Both the position numbers and the translations under genes were made by a program. From Paenibacillus sp. FJAT-29882 (GTDB lineage Bacteria > Bacillota > Bacilli > Bacillales > DSM-1321), in the NCBI RefSeq assembly GCF_001510645.1, contig NZ_LMVB01000002.1, forward strand, positions 124,001-188,000: DNA of 64,000 bases, written 5' to 3'. Below, in pieces: positions 43,870 to 52,800 of the stretch. The notes under the pieces are model-generated. The model saw only the letters and a list, made by a program, of their open reading frames with translations. It was not told the DNA's origin and made no database searches. Within the stretch, counting starts at the first letter, position 1. Each line of letters opens with the position of its first letter.

Positions 43870-44028
43870 GTGACATGCGGGGTCATCATTGTATTCGGCG
43901 AAGGCGGGGCCAATACAGGAGAGTTCTTTCATAAACATTTTTATAGCAAGAACGAGTATGGTGTTTTAAAGCCAACCTTTAGTATGAAGGATGTTTACAT
44001 TCATAAATATCCAAGCTACCTCCAATAA
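43870..44028 (+). pseudogene. Possible gene remnant downstream of the cre site
   Basis: A 52-residue plus-strand frame from a GTG, reading VIIVFGEGGANTGEFFHKHF then YSKNEYGVLKPTFSMKDVYI and ending HKYPSYLQ. The composition looks protein-like and C-terminal in character, but there is no ribosome binding site and no family I can name. Probably the end of a lost gene. Confidence 0.3.
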
Positions 44029-44262
44029 GGTAGGGTATGCGGCGCAACACGACAAGTTCTTATACAAATCTTGTGTTAACTTTCAAGTTATTTGTTCATG
44101 CTTCTTAGATTCATGTAGCTCTGTCCCCCTTTTCCTTCATACAAAAGCTGGTTTATCCCATTCATTTAAACTTTACTATCTTTTTACTTTTCATGTATAA
44201 AAGAATTATAGTTGGCAATTATAATATAAAGGCAGTTTAATAGTTAGCTGGAGGTGAATGTA

Positions 44263-44397
44263 TTGCAAGAAAACACAAAGAGGTTGACTGATTTTTTTCA
44301 AGACGATCGATTTGAATTAAACTCGTACCTCACTTATATGTTTAATCAATTTGATGATTATGCCCAAAAACCATTGGAAGACCAATTGATAAAGTGA
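44263..44397 (+). CDS. 44-residue protein of unknown function
   Basis: TTG start at 44263 with a near-perfect GGAGGTGA site 5 nt upstream. The product is acidic and aromatic-rich (FFQDDRFELNSYLTYMFNQF from residue 11) with no membrane segment. A terminator follows 30 bp later. No family recognised; the strong ribosome binding site is the main support. Confidence 0.55.
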   Translation: MQENTKRLTDFFQDDRFELNSYLTYMFNQFDDYAQKPLEDQLIK

Positions 44398-44427
44398 AAG
44401 GATAGACATCATGATTAAAGAAAATAG

Positions 44428-44472
44428 ATAAGCGACTTGGTTATTCTAAAGAGATAATCAGGTCGCTTATTA
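44428..44472. terminator. Bidirectional terminator between two convergent small genes
   Basis: GATAAGCGACTTGGTTAT pairs with ATAATCAGGTCGCTTATT (few mismatches), followed by ATTATTATT on the plus strand. Confidence 0.8.
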
Positions 44473-44475
44473 TTA

Positions 44476-44826
44476 TTAGTCTTGACCTAAAAGCGGTTCG
44501 TGAAATTTCATTTTAATATGTAACTGAGCTTGATCACGATAAGAACGATAGGATACAATCTTTTCGTCAGTCGTCTGCACGTCCAACTGTAAAATATGAG
44601 TGCCCCTCATTTCTAAATAATAATGAATCCCCTCTTTTTCCAAATGATAAAACGAATAGGAGATCCCTAAAAGTGTGCGATTTTCTTGTTGTGTTTTTGA
44701 ATGATGAAGTACATAGTCCGCCAATTCTTGGATCGTAGTAGTTGTTCCTGTCATCGCAGATTTCACACGGACAGCTGCTTGTCGAAAAGTCGATTTTACA
44801 TTGTCCACAATTTGATTCAATTTCAT
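44476..44826 (-). CDS. Conserved-looking hypothetical protein, 116 residues
   Basis: The N-terminal half is helical and basic (KLNQIVDNVKSTFRQAAVRV), followed by a Thr-rich TGTTTTIQEL and a beta-rich C-terminal half (LLGISYSFYHLEKEGIHYYL, then MRGTHILQLDV). No signal peptide or membrane helix. GGGAGA 7 nt before ATG 44826 chooses that start over one six codons upstream. No family identified. Confidence 0.6.
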   Translation of the reverse strand: MKLNQIVDNVKSTFRQAAVRVKSAMTGTTTTIQELADYVLHHSKTQQENRTLLGISYSFYHLEKEGIHYYLEMRGTHILQLDVQTTDEKIVSYRSYRDQAQLHIKMKFHEPLLGQD

Positions 44827-44978
44827 GAAGATTCTCCCTTTCAATTCGTAAGTTATTTGATTGTTGCTCTAAATATTATTTGATTCTTTGCTGCCATACA
44901 TTCAGACGTAAAGACGGTCTTGGAGCTTCTCACCTCTACTCAAACTTCTACCAGCCTCGTTTCATTCAAATAGCTGAC

Positions 44979-45509
44979 TCATGTAAAGAATTCTTTCGCA
45001 TATTCTACGGTTCCAGTAATATGATCTAAAGCTTGCGATTTCAGCTCCAATGCCATAAACGATTCATTTGGCACTTCAAAAGGTGCCGATATCTTGTATT
45101 TGCTTGCTGGAACAAACCCAAAGCGCGGATAATAATCTGCATGCCCGAGCACAATTACAGATTCAAAACCAAAAGATTTTGCTCGATTTATTCCCTCTAG
45201 AATGAGCTTGCTACCAATCCCTCCCCCTTGGTAATTAGGTAAAACTGCAACTGGTGCAAGAGCAAGGGATGGGTACTTTTCTTTTCCATTATGTATCATG
45301 ATTTTTGTAAATAAAATATGACCAACAATGTCTTTCTCCAGTACGGCAAGTAAGGAGAGCTCTGGAATAAAAGCATCACTCTTTCGTAGCCTCGCCACTA
45401 GATTGTGTTCATCATGATCGGTATATTCTGCATGTTCAAAAGCTGACTTTATTAGAGATTCAACTACACGATAATCCGAACTGGTTTCTTGTTTGATTGT
45501 AATGTTCAT
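44979..45509 (-). CDS. GNAT-family N-acetyltransferase (YhbS-like)
   Basis: 176 residues. The acetyl-CoA loop is LPNYQGGGIGSKLI (about 94-107), preceded by LALAPVAVLP. VLGHADYYPRFGFVPA matches the COG3153/YhbS group. Acceptor unknown. AAAGGTGA before ATG 45509 selects this over an ATG three codons earlier. Monocistronic. Confidence 0.88.
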   Translation of the reverse strand: MNITIKQETSSDYRVVESLIKSAFEHAEYTDHDEHNLVARLRKSDAFIPELSLLAVLEKDIVGHILFTKIMIHNGKEKYPSLALAPVAVLPNYQGGGIGSKLILEGINRAKSFGFESVIVLGHADYYPRFGFVPASKYKISAPFEVPNESFMALELKSQALDHITGTVEYAKEFFT

Positions 45510-45553
45510 TTTAATCACCTTTCTATATGATTTGAATTCTCAAATCTTGTATT

Positions 45554-46309
45554 TTACCAAGCACTTATATCCAGCTGCTGATTCTTATTAAATAATCCAG
45601 GATAAATGAGAAAGCCTAGGATAATAGCGGTCAGGACTGCTGCAAACAAGATCATAAAGACAATCAATAGTTGAAAACGGACGGCTTGAACAGGATCAGC
45701 TCCAGCTATAATCTGGCCGGTCATCATGCCGGGAAGCTGGACAAGACCAATTGTTCTTTGCCCTTCAACCGTTGGGATTAAACTGGACCGTATGGATTGT
45801 TTTAAGATTGGATATATGGATTGTTTCACACTGCCCCCAAGGGACAAGACGAGCACAACTTCTTCTTTTCTCATTTCCAACTCAGCTTTTAAACGATTTA
45901 AGAAAAGATTGGCAATGACCATTGAATTACCGATAATCATCCCACTAATCGAGATTATGTACTGCGGAGTCGCCGGTACGATCTGTAATCCAAGTAAAAA
46001 ACCTTGAGTTATTATCTCAACGATACTAATCGTCAAGAAAATTTTCCAAAAAATACGTGGCAATCCTTTACCGCGTTTCGCTGCGTTTTTAGCTGCTACG
46101 AACACCATAACTAGAAGCATCAAAATCATCGCAAGTGGATTCTCAAAACCGAATACGGTGTTAAGTATATAGCCAACAATCAATAATTGAATAGTAGCAC
46201 GAATACTCGTAATAATCAGGTCTCGACCAAGTCCCAATTTAAATGCTTGTGAAAGAAAAAAGGAAAAAATAACAAATCCAAAACTAAAGAGAAGGGCAAT
46301 CAAGCTCAT
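45554..46309 (-). CDS. fetB: Iron-export-type ABC permease, FetB (UPF0014)
   Basis: 251 residues, about seven helices. RATIQLLIVGYILNTVFG, ISGMIIGNSMVIANLFLNRL and VQLPGMMTGQIIAGADPVQA are hallmark segments of the UPF0014/FetB family. In E. coli FetAB exports iron and protects from oxidative stress; function here is by homology. ATG overlaps the fetA stop by 4 nt. Confidence 0.9.
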   Translation of the reverse strand: MSLIALLFSFGFVIFSFFLSQAFKLGLGRDLIITSIRATIQLLIVGYILNTVFGFENPLAMILMLLVMVFVAAKNAAKRGKGLPRIFWKIFLTISIVEIITQGFLLGLQIVPATPQYIISISGMIIGNSMVIANLFLNRLKAELEMRKEEVVLVLSLGGSVKQSIYPILKQSIRSSLIPTVEGQRTIGLVQLPGMMTGQIIAGADPVQAVRFQLLIVFMILFAAVLTAIILGFLIYPGLFNKNQQLDISAW

Positions 46310-47040
46310 TTGTACTCCCTCCTCAACTCCAAAAAGTGTTTCGTCTGCGCTTCTTTTGGCTTAACAAAAAATTGCTTAGTAGGAGCCGCTTCGACTACTT
46401 TCCCATCGATCACAAGCCACGTTTGATCGCCCACTCTTTCTGCTTGTGATTGATCATGGGTAACCCAGAGAATCGTCGTTTGCTTTTCACGGTTAATCCG
46501 TAAAATAAGTTCTTCTACCTCATGTGCAGACAAAGAATCCAATGCGGATGTCACTTCATCGAGCAATAAAATAGCTGGATCGTTCACAAGTGTTCGAGCA
46601 AGCGATAACCTTTGCCTCTGTCCACCCGAAAGCTCTTTGGCTTGACGGGATAAATGATCTTCTGTTAGACCAACAAACTCCATATACTTCTTTGGATCTT
46701 CTAACGTTCTACCCTGCAGCCGTAAAGGCAAGGACAAATTATCTAACACAGTTCCTGTAAGCATAGGAGCGCCTTGAAAAGCAATACCGACCCGACGTCT
46801 AAGCTCCTGGATATTCCACTCTCGAACGTCTTTTCCTCGAATTCGTACCTCCCCTTCATCAGGAGTAAGCAACAAATTACAAAGTGATAAAATCGTGCTC
46901 TTCCCTGATCCCGATGGTCCTATAATCGTAACAATCGACCCTTTTTCTATCTCCCCGCTAACCCCATTTAATACATCGACCGCCTCGTGCTGATTCATAT
47001 ATGATTTACTGACGTTTATGAATTCAACTTCCGTAGTCAT
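46306..47040 (-). CDS. fetA: ABC transporter ATPase, FetA
   Basis: 244 residues. Walker A GPSGSGKST (about 41-49), signature LSGGQRQRLSLARTL (about 139-153), Walker B ILLLDEVTSALD and switch LWVTHDQSQ. The partner of the overlapping fetB gene, which fixes its identity as the UPF0014-associated ATPase. Confidence 0.9.
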   Translation of the reverse strand: MTTEVEFINVSKSYMNQHEAVDVLNGVSGEIEKGSIVTIIGPSGSGKSTILSLCNLLLTPDEGEVRIRGKDVREWNIQELRRRVGIAFQGAPMLTGTVLDNLSLPLRLQGRTLEDPKKYMEFVGLTEDHLSRQAKELSGGQRQRLSLARTLVNDPAILLLDEVTSALDSLSAHEVEELILRINREKQTTILWVTHDQSQAERVGDQTWLVIDGKVVEAAPTKQFFVKPKEAQTKHFLELRREYK

Positions 47041-47251
47041 AATTGGTAGCCATCACTCCCCATCATCCTTCTTTATTATCGAGTATATACTATCTAGTTG
47101 CTATTTTTTATATTTTAAGGATTCTTTTGTGAATTTTGGTGCTTTACTAATCCACTTGGGCTTTTTACTCACCATTTCATATTTGCTACATGAAGCCTTT
47201 CATTTGTTGGTATGCATCTTTCTAAGGTTTTTGGTTATATTAAAAACTACT

Positions 47252-47447
47252 TGATAAAATGAAACTTCAATCAGTGGGATTTTCTTATCCCTACTGATTG
47301 TTAGTCCGGTTCTACTAAACCGCTAAAGATCACCGCGGTAAGTTTCACTTTATCTCACCAATCGGGCTTTTATGGGTAGTTATCCCCACTGATCCTTCTA
47401 AGACTAAGGGGGGTACTGCCCGTTAATGCGGGATAAATGAGGAGGAA
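47252..47447. repeat. Family A repeat, medium copy A6
   Basis: AAATGAAACTTCAATCAGTGG, ACTGATTG, ACCGCTAAAGATCACCGCGGT, AAGTTTCACTTT, CCAATCGGGC, TGGGTAGT against ACTGCCCG, a reduced right hairpin and the tail CCCGTTAATGCGGGATAAA. The tail runs straight into the ribosome binding site of the following 40-residue gene. Confidence 0.8.
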
Positions 47448-47452
47448 TAACG

Positions 47453-47575
47453 ATGAAACAAGAAAGTACACATGATTATGTAGAAAAATTACGGGAAACA
47501 AAGAAAAAGAACGAACGAAATAAAAAGAGGCAAGGCAACGGTCATCCTGAAGAGAAATTGCCAAATAATCAGTAG
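47453..47575 (+). CDS. DUF4023-like small protein
   Basis: 40 residues, very basic and acidic, with HDYVEKLRETKKKNERNKKR and the terminal EEKLPNNQ resembling the short DUF4023 family (EKLPNKQ ending). GGAGG lies 7 nt before the ATG. Such proteins are hydrophilic, spore-former-associated and of unknown function. Its leader is formed by the end of repeat A6. Confidence 0.65.
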   Translation: MKQESTHDYVEKLRETKKKNERNKKRQGNGHPEEKLPNNQ

Positions 47576-47717
47576 CGATTACAAGTTTATCTCCCTAAAA
47601 AATCAGGTTAGTGGATTGTTTGGAAGATATTATTCGATTCAACTTGAAGCAATTCTTTCATCCGACAGTGTTTGAAGAGTAGCAAATCGCTTCATTAATA
47701 TGGGCTTTTCTATACAC

Positions 47718-47790
47718 TTTATAGAGAAAAAAGGGCTACCCGATAAGTCGATAGTTCGACTTTCGGGACAGCCCTTGTTTTCTCTATAAA
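47718..47790. repeat. Long inverted repeat with about 34-bp arms
   Basis: Arm 47718-47751 (begins TTTATAGAGAAAAAAGGGCT) and arm 47756-47790 (ends AGCCCTTGTTTTCTCTATAAA) pair almost throughout with a 4-nt loop. It is far longer than needed for termination of the aldehyde dehydrogenase gene, 48 bp away, and resembles GGGACAGCCC-type hairpin repeats of Bacillus. Probably both terminator and small mobile hairpin. Confidence 0.75.
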
Positions 47791-47838
47791 TCAAGTATCT
47801 AGCAGTATTGAAACTCGCTATCCATCCATATAAAATCT

Positions 47839-49335
47839 TTAATCTAAATTAATCCAAACATTCTTGATTTCTGTATACATATCAATCGATGCTGAACCAT
47901 TTTCCCGACCGATTCCACTTTGTTTGTATCCGCCAAAAGGAGAAGCTGGATCCAAGAGACTATATGTGTTCACCCATACATTACCTGTTTTCATTGCATG
48001 GGCTACTTTATGTGCTTTACGGACATCCGTTGTGCAGATCCCTCCACCCAAGCCATAATCTGTTTTGTTGGCTAGCTTAATGACTTCATCAATATCATCA
48101 AATGGCATAGCTGAAACGACTGGACCAAAGATCTCTTCTTGAGCAATTCTCATATCATTCGTTACATTAGCCAACACAGTAGGTTTGACATAATGGCCCT
48201 TTGCCAAGTCACTCGCTGTCGTATTACCGCCAACTAACAATTCAGCACCTTCTCGCTGTCCAATATCCAAATAATTCAACACACGATTTTTTTGCTTTTC
48301 AGAAATGAGAGGTCCTAAAACGGTTGATCGGTCAAATCCGTCACCCACTCGATAATTCTTCGTATACTCACTTAAATCACTCATAAATCGGTCGTAAATT
48401 TTCTTCTCAACAAATAACCGGGAACCAGCCACGCAGACTTGGCCTGAATTCATAAAAATGGCATTAGCTGCATTCCGAAGAGCTACATCATAATCCGCAT
48501 CAGCAAAAATAATGTGCGCTGATTTACCACCTAATTCTAGTGAGACTTTCTTAACATTTACTGCACCAGCTTGCATAATTTGTTTCCCAACTGCCGTTGA
48601 ACCGGTAAACGCAATTTTATCAACATCGGGATGTGCAGTTAATGCCGCACCGGCTGTTTGTCCAAATCCAGTCACAATATTGACGACCCCATCCGGAAAA
48701 CCAGCTTCTTGAATCAGTTCACCTAATCGTAATGCAGTTAATGGTGTGTTTTCTGCTGGTTTCAACACGACCGTATTCCCTACTGATAATGGTGCTGCCA
48801 ACTTCCAAACTGCCATCAACAATGGAGCGTTCCAAGGGATAATTTGACCACAGACCCCAATTGGTTCCCGTCTTGTATAGTTAAAAATATTTCCTGGAAC
48901 AGAAACTGGTATGGTCTCCCCTGTAATCTTGGTTGCCCATCCTGCATGATACCGAATATTCTCAGCAGCCGAGCTTGCCATTCCTGCGGTGAAATTAACT
49001 GGTGCCCCGTTATCAAGCGTTTCCAAGTGAGAAAGTTCTTCAGCATTTTCCTCAATTAGATCAGCAAATTTAAACAGTAGTTTAGCACGTTCAGCTGGTT
49101 TCATTTTGGGCCATGGTCCTTCATCAAATGCAATACGTGCTGCAGCTACTGCACGGTTAATATCTTCCTTATCCCCTTCTGGAACCGAAGTAATAACCTC
49201 ACCATTTGCTGGATTCATTGTTTCAAATCTCTTTCCTGAAGCAGCTTCCACCCATTGTCCATTTATTAACATGTTTTTCGGGGTAGACGTAAATTTAACA
49301 GCTTTAGAGTTTAACGAAATTAATGTTGTAGACAT
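47839..49335 (-). CDS. NAD(P)-dependent aldehyde dehydrogenase
   Basis: 498 residues of the classical ALDH superfamily. The nucleophile is C301 (MNSGQVCVAGSR) and the general base E268 (LELGGKSAH). PWNAPLLMAVWKLAPAL-like (here KLAAPL), GSTAVG and the EEIFGPV region fit. It oxidises aldehydes to acids; the sequence resembles DhaS-type enzymes but substrate is open. A weak GGGGAA site precedes the ATG. A divergent TetR gene is the likely regulator. Confidence 0.93.
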   Translation of the reverse strand: MSTTLISLNSKAVKFTSTPKNMLINGQWVEAASGKRFETMNPANGEVITSVPEGDKEDINRAVAAARIAFDEGPWPKMKPAERAKLLFKFADLIEENAEELSHLETLDNGAPVNFTAGMASSAAENIRYHAGWATKITGETIPVSVPGNIFNYTRREPIGVCGQIIPWNAPLLMAVWKLAAPLSVGNTVVLKPAENTPLTALRLGELIQEAGFPDGVVNIVTGFGQTAGAALTAHPDVDKIAFTGSTAVGKQIMQAGAVNVKKVSLELGGKSAHIIFADADYDVALRNAANAIFMNSGQVCVAGSRLFVEKKIYDRFMSDLSEYTKNYRVGDGFDRSTVLGPLISEKQKNRVLNYLDIGQREGAELLVGGNTTASDLAKGHYVKPTVLANVTNDMRIAQEEIFGPVVSAMPFDDIDEVIKLANKTDYGLGGGICTTDVRKAHKVAHAMKTGNVWVNTYSLLDPASPFGGYKQSGIGRENGSASIDMYTEIKNVWINLD

Positions 49336-49881
49336 AATAATTCCCCATTCCGTTGTTAAAGTTTTTGAACTACTTTGTAAAAAGACAAAATAAAACGATC
49401 CACATAAAGGTCCATGTTAATATGCTCGTTAGAAACGTTTAAACGCTGACCAATTCGAATGATGCCCGTTGCTACTTTATGAAAAACACGTACGAAATTT
49501 CCAGTTTATATTCGTCTTCCATTTTGCCACAGCTTCCTTCTAATGGTATGCTTGTCCAACCGAAATATTACTACTTATACCACACCCAACCTATTTAGCC
49601 ATTACACCTTCAGTTAAACCTTCAGTTAATAATCTTCTTAGGCGGCTTGCTCGCACTCCTCCTATACCAAGAGCTACTATTTTTACATCTAACCTTCACA
49701 TAACAAAATCCCCCTTATTATTTCTTTAGAACGAAAATGAGGTAGTTCTTACACTACATTTAGCTCTAAATTTGTTATCATTATTTAAAGCGCTCGCATT
49801 TCATCTTCTTGAAAGTACTACTTGCTGTTAGCATTAGTTTATCAACTATACAAAAAGAAACAATCATTAAAATATGAGAGT
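49336..49881. other. Intergenic stretch upstream of aldehyde dehydrogenase
   Basis: About 545 bp. A minus-strand reading at about 49605-49700 (DVKIVALGIGGVRASRLRRL) looks like a Rossmann nucleotide-binding start, but it is short, lacks a start codon and ends after about 30 residues, so it is at most a relic. No repeat family copy. Confidence 0.35.
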
Positions 49882-49910
49882 TTGTCTACCTAGACAACAC
49901 TTTTTCATAT
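49882..49910. promoter_or_regulatory. TetR operator candidate and tetR promoter
   Basis: TTGTCTACCTAGACAA (49882-49897) is a perfect palindrome with 7-bp arms, and AACAC/GTGTT flank the next 20 bp. TTGTCT can serve as -35 with CATATT 18 bp downstream as -10 for tetR, so the regulator would repress itself. Confidence 0.65.
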
Positions 49911-49951
49911 TGTGTTCAATGCGATGAAAAAACTTTTCGGGGGTGCTTGTG

Positions 49952-50545
49952 ATGACTGATAAGCATGGGGTAAATAGAAGAGTACGGAGAACGAAACGGG
50001 TCATTAAAGAAGCCTATTCTTCGTTAATTCAAGAAAAAGGGTACTCTAATGTCACCGTCAAAGACATCGTTGAGCGAGCAGATTATAACCGATCATCCTT
50101 CTATAATTATTACACGTGTAAGGAGGCTTTAACGGAAGAACTAGTAGAGGAGATGATTGAAGGGTTTAAAAAAGCAAACCGTCAACCTTATAAACAATCA
50201 AACTATTTGAAATTTGATACGCTTCCTCCATCTTCAGTTGCTATATTTCAATATATTTATGAACATGCCTCCTACTTTAGACTCTTAATTGCAGCTGACC
50301 CCATCCCTGGTTTACTTGATCAGATTGTTCATACGATTAATCTATTACAGAAGGAAATCACATTTACAGCCGACCAACATGTAGATCGTAATGGTGATCA
50401 TTTTATTACTTTTCGCACCTATGGTTTTTTGGGACTTATTCTAGAGTGGATTCAGAGTAATTATGCACGACCCCCAGTTGAATTAGCCAAACAGCTAATA
50501 GAAATCTGTAGCATGAGTGCTCCTTCCATTCATATCAATGACTGA
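49952..50545 (+). CDS. TetR-family transcriptional regulator
   Basis: 197 residues. N-terminal TetR helix-turn-helix: IKEAYSSLIQEKGYSNVTVKDIV at about 20-42 (quoted in part: EKGYSNVTVKDIVERADYN), then RSSFYNYYTCKEAL. The C-terminal ligand domain resembles the YsiA/DhaS-regulator type. GGGGGTG precedes ATG 49952. It is divergent from the aldehyde dehydrogenase gene, the probable target. Confidence 0.9.
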   Translation: MTDKHGVNRRVRRTKRVIKEAYSSLIQEKGYSNVTVKDIVERADYNRSSFYNYYTCKEALTEELVEEMIEGFKKANRQPYKQSNYLKFDTLPPSSVAIFQYIYEHASYFRLLIAADPIPGLLDQIVHTINLLQKEITFTADQHVDRNGDHFITFRTYGFLGLILEWIQSNYARPPVELAKQLIEICSMSAPSIHIND

Positions 50546-50578
50546 ATATGTTAAGAATTCGGATGATGCCTTGCATAT

Positions 50579-50707
50579 TTACAATATTTTTTCAATATCC
50601 ACTTCATCTTCTTCCGGTTTAGTTGTTGACGCAAAACGATGTACAACACGTCCATCTTGATCCATGAATAATTTCGTAAGGTTCCATTTTATGTGCGAGT
50701 ATCCCTC
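50579..50707 (-). pseudogene. Glutathione peroxidase C-terminal relic
   Basis: About 42 codons on the minus strand reading EGYSHIKWNLTKLFMDQDGR, then VVHRFASTTKPEEDEVDIEK and a stop. This matches the end of thiol/glutathione peroxidases (IKWNFTKFLVD..G.VV.RF.PTT.PE). A stop codon precedes it and the N-terminal two thirds are gone. Confidence 0.75.
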
Positions 50708-50870
50708 TTAAAATTCTTGTTTAGTGGAGTGTTTTCTTCTAGATTTTCAAAAATATCACAAGTATTAATTATCAAAAATTAGACAAATACTATAACAAAC
50801 TCGCGATAGTTGAATAAGTATGGTCAGATTTCATTCTAAAAAGAACTGAATAGAGAAAATAAAAGCACTC

Positions 50871-50912
50871 ATTTTAATCAAACTTTGTTTAATACGAGCG
50901 CTTTTTGTACGT
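50871..50912. terminator. Imperfect hairpin, terminator-like
   Basis: AAAAGCACTC pairs with GAGCGCTTTTT with an AT-rich interior; located in the gap after the peroxidase relic. Confidence 0.45.
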
Positions 50913-51000
50913 CTTAAGATAAAGAATAACGCTATGGCTTTTATCAAACTTTTTTTCAAAAGCTACACCTGATTCCTGTAATTCCTAAAGTACAAAAAAA

Positions 51001-51042
51001 GCCAGCCCAGTAGGTTAGTTGTCTGACCTATGGGCTGGCTTC
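51001..51042 (-). terminator. Terminator of the lipase gene
   Basis: AAGCCAGCCCAGTAGGT pairs with ACCTATGGGCTGGCTT (one mismatch, 10-nt loop); on the minus strand the stem is followed by TTTTTTT. It is about 85 bp past the lipase stop. Confidence 0.85.
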
Positions 51043-51125
51043 AATTATTATCATTCTAGTAAAGAATTAGACAGGCTGTGATTAGTATTGTTGAAAAAAA
51101 CTACGTTCAAGATAAGAATCTTTGC

Positions 51126-51764
51126 TTAATTTGTATTTTTCCCTCCGCCATTCAATCCTTCTTGAATCAGCTCGTAGACTTCACTGTTGATAAGCATTCC
51201 AACGTGGTCTACACCGCTGATTTGAACGTTATTCGCTCCCTGAAGTGTTGAAAGCCAAGTGGGTACAACAAAGTCGTTGGTGCTATAAATCGAAGTATAA
51301 CGGATTTTATGGTTAGGATCTGTACCTACGGGAGCTTTCGATGTTACATATTTGTTTGGAGAACCCAACGTTACCACATCGTTTACCTTGCTTCCACCAT
51401 CATTGAGAATATAAGTCAGGGTATTCAAGCCTCCCGCACTGTGTCCAATAATATCAACCTTGCTCTTTCCTGTTTTCTTTAACACTTCATCTACATAAGA
51501 AGCAAGCTGTTTTTGATTATTCAAACTAACACCAGACTTATTCACTAATTCAATAGCATACAGTTCATCATCGGACCAGCCTTGTTTTTTCAAGTAATTT
51601 TTTATGCCATAAAAGGCTGTGCTGTTTCCACCTGCACCGTGAATAAATATAACTGGATCATGACCGTTTGTCTGTGCTTTAGAAACAGAAGGCTGACAAG
51701 TAACCACAGAAAGAATAATAGCCATGCATGCCATTAGTGAAAGTAGCAATCTCTTATTTCTCAT
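51126..51764 (-). CDS. Secreted triacylglycerol lipase, LipA/EstA type
   Basis: 212 residues with a Sec signal peptide (basic MRNKR, hydrophobic core to about residue 21, cleavage near SKA-QT). The minimal alpha/beta hydrolase of the Bacillus subtilis LipA family: oxyanion loop HGAGGNS, S109 in GHSAGG, D164 in STNDFVV, H187 in GVDHVGM, and the family ending EGLNGGGKNTN. It cleaves short to medium chain esters outside the cell. The nucleophile elbow GHSAG differs from the AHSMG of LipA. Confidence 0.93.
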   Translation of the reverse strand: MRNKRLLLSLMACMAIILSVVTCQPSVSKAQTNGHDPVIFIHGAGGNSTAFYGIKNYLKKQGWSDDELYAIELVNKSGVSLNNQKQLASYVDEVLKKTGKSKVDIIGHSAGGLNTLTYILNDGGSKVNDVVTLGSPNKYVTSKAPVGTDPNHKIRYTSIYSTNDFVVPTWLSTLQGANNVQISGVDHVGMLINSEVYELIQEGLNGGGKNTN

Positions 51765-51938
51765 AATTCCCCTCCTATTTGTTTAACTGCTTTCTTGCTA
51801 CGTTAAGTGTTATACATTTTGGAGGGAGAAACAACCGGAAACTTTTTCTATCCCTGGTTACAGTGCTTAAGCAGTTGGCCAATTCAGCAAAAGAAAAATG
51901 GCTATTTTTCTTTTGAATCGTACCTTCCTTACATCCTT

Positions 51939-52544
51939 CTAATATCCTAATCGATAAATTAAAAATTTCTCATAAGGATTATGCGCATAGTCTGGCAGGA
52001 TGACTTCTTCTTTTAATTCAAATGACATTTGGTTCTCTAAAAAATAAAGATAATCATCTGACGGATAATACAAAATCAGCTCGATTTCCCGTTTGAACTC
52101 TTCTACAGATAACAAAATATTATTAATAACCTGCATAAAAATTTGGATCGAAAATGGATTAAAAAAATAAAAATGATTATCTAACGGATTAATCTGGTAT
52201 TTCTCTGCTAAAGAGCAGTGAAAATGGATTTTATCTGTTCTGTTTTTTGCCTTCTTCAAATATCTAGTTCGATTTTCAATCGCTTCTTTACAAAATCCTT
52301 CGTTCATTTCAATCCCAATAACAGTCGCCTGAAATAAATGATGGATATAGAAATTTAACCGTCCTTTTCCACAGCCAAAATCGACAACACGATCACTACT
52401 TTTCAATTCATATGTATTAAATAATGTTTCGAGTGCATAATATGGAGTTGGCTCATAACGATGATAATGCATAGAATTATTGAATCCCTTTTGGTCACCT
52501 ACTGTTTTTATGTTTAGTAACGCATCGTAATACTGTTCATTCAT
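51939..52544 (-). CDS. Class I SAM-dependent methyltransferase
   Basis: 201 residues. Motif I VVDFGCGKGRLNFYI (about 53-67) and the acidic VIGIEMNEGFC strand follow the Rossmann methyltransferase pattern, with NPFSIQIF as motif IV-like. The target (small molecule, RNA or protein) is unknown. The N-terminus MHYHRYEPTPYYALETLF is shared by similar Bacillus proteins. Monocistronic. Confidence 0.85.
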   Translation of the reverse strand: MNEQYYDALLNIKTVGDQKGFNNSMHYHRYEPTPYYALETLFNTYELKSSDRVVDFGCGKGRLNFYIHHLFQATVIGIEMNEGFCKEAIENRTRYLKKAKNRTDKIHFHCSLAEKYQINPLDNHFYFFNPFSIQIFMQVINNILLSVEEFKREIELILYYPSDDYLYFLENQMSFELKEEVILPDYAHNPYEKFLIYRLGY

Positions 52545-52800
52545 GGGTTTTCTCCTCGATTTAAAACTTTATTCTTTAATCATATAGCTTTTTCTATATG
52601 AATACCATTCGACTTTTTTACCTGAACACGCATAGATATCGCTAATCTATGTTTTATTCAATTCGAATCAATTTTAGACATCTACGATTTGATTAGTACG
52701 TTCTCTTACTTTTCTAAGGGAATTTTAAGGTTATTCTTCTTTTACTTTAAACTCGAGCCGTTATGATACTAATATAAACAAAACGAGGAGGTTATCAAGA

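Noticed and set aside
49605-49700. Rossmann-like reading (DVKIVALGIGGVRAS) upstream of aldehyde dehydrogenase
   Set aside because: Only about 30 codons, no start codon, and the glycine pattern could be chance.
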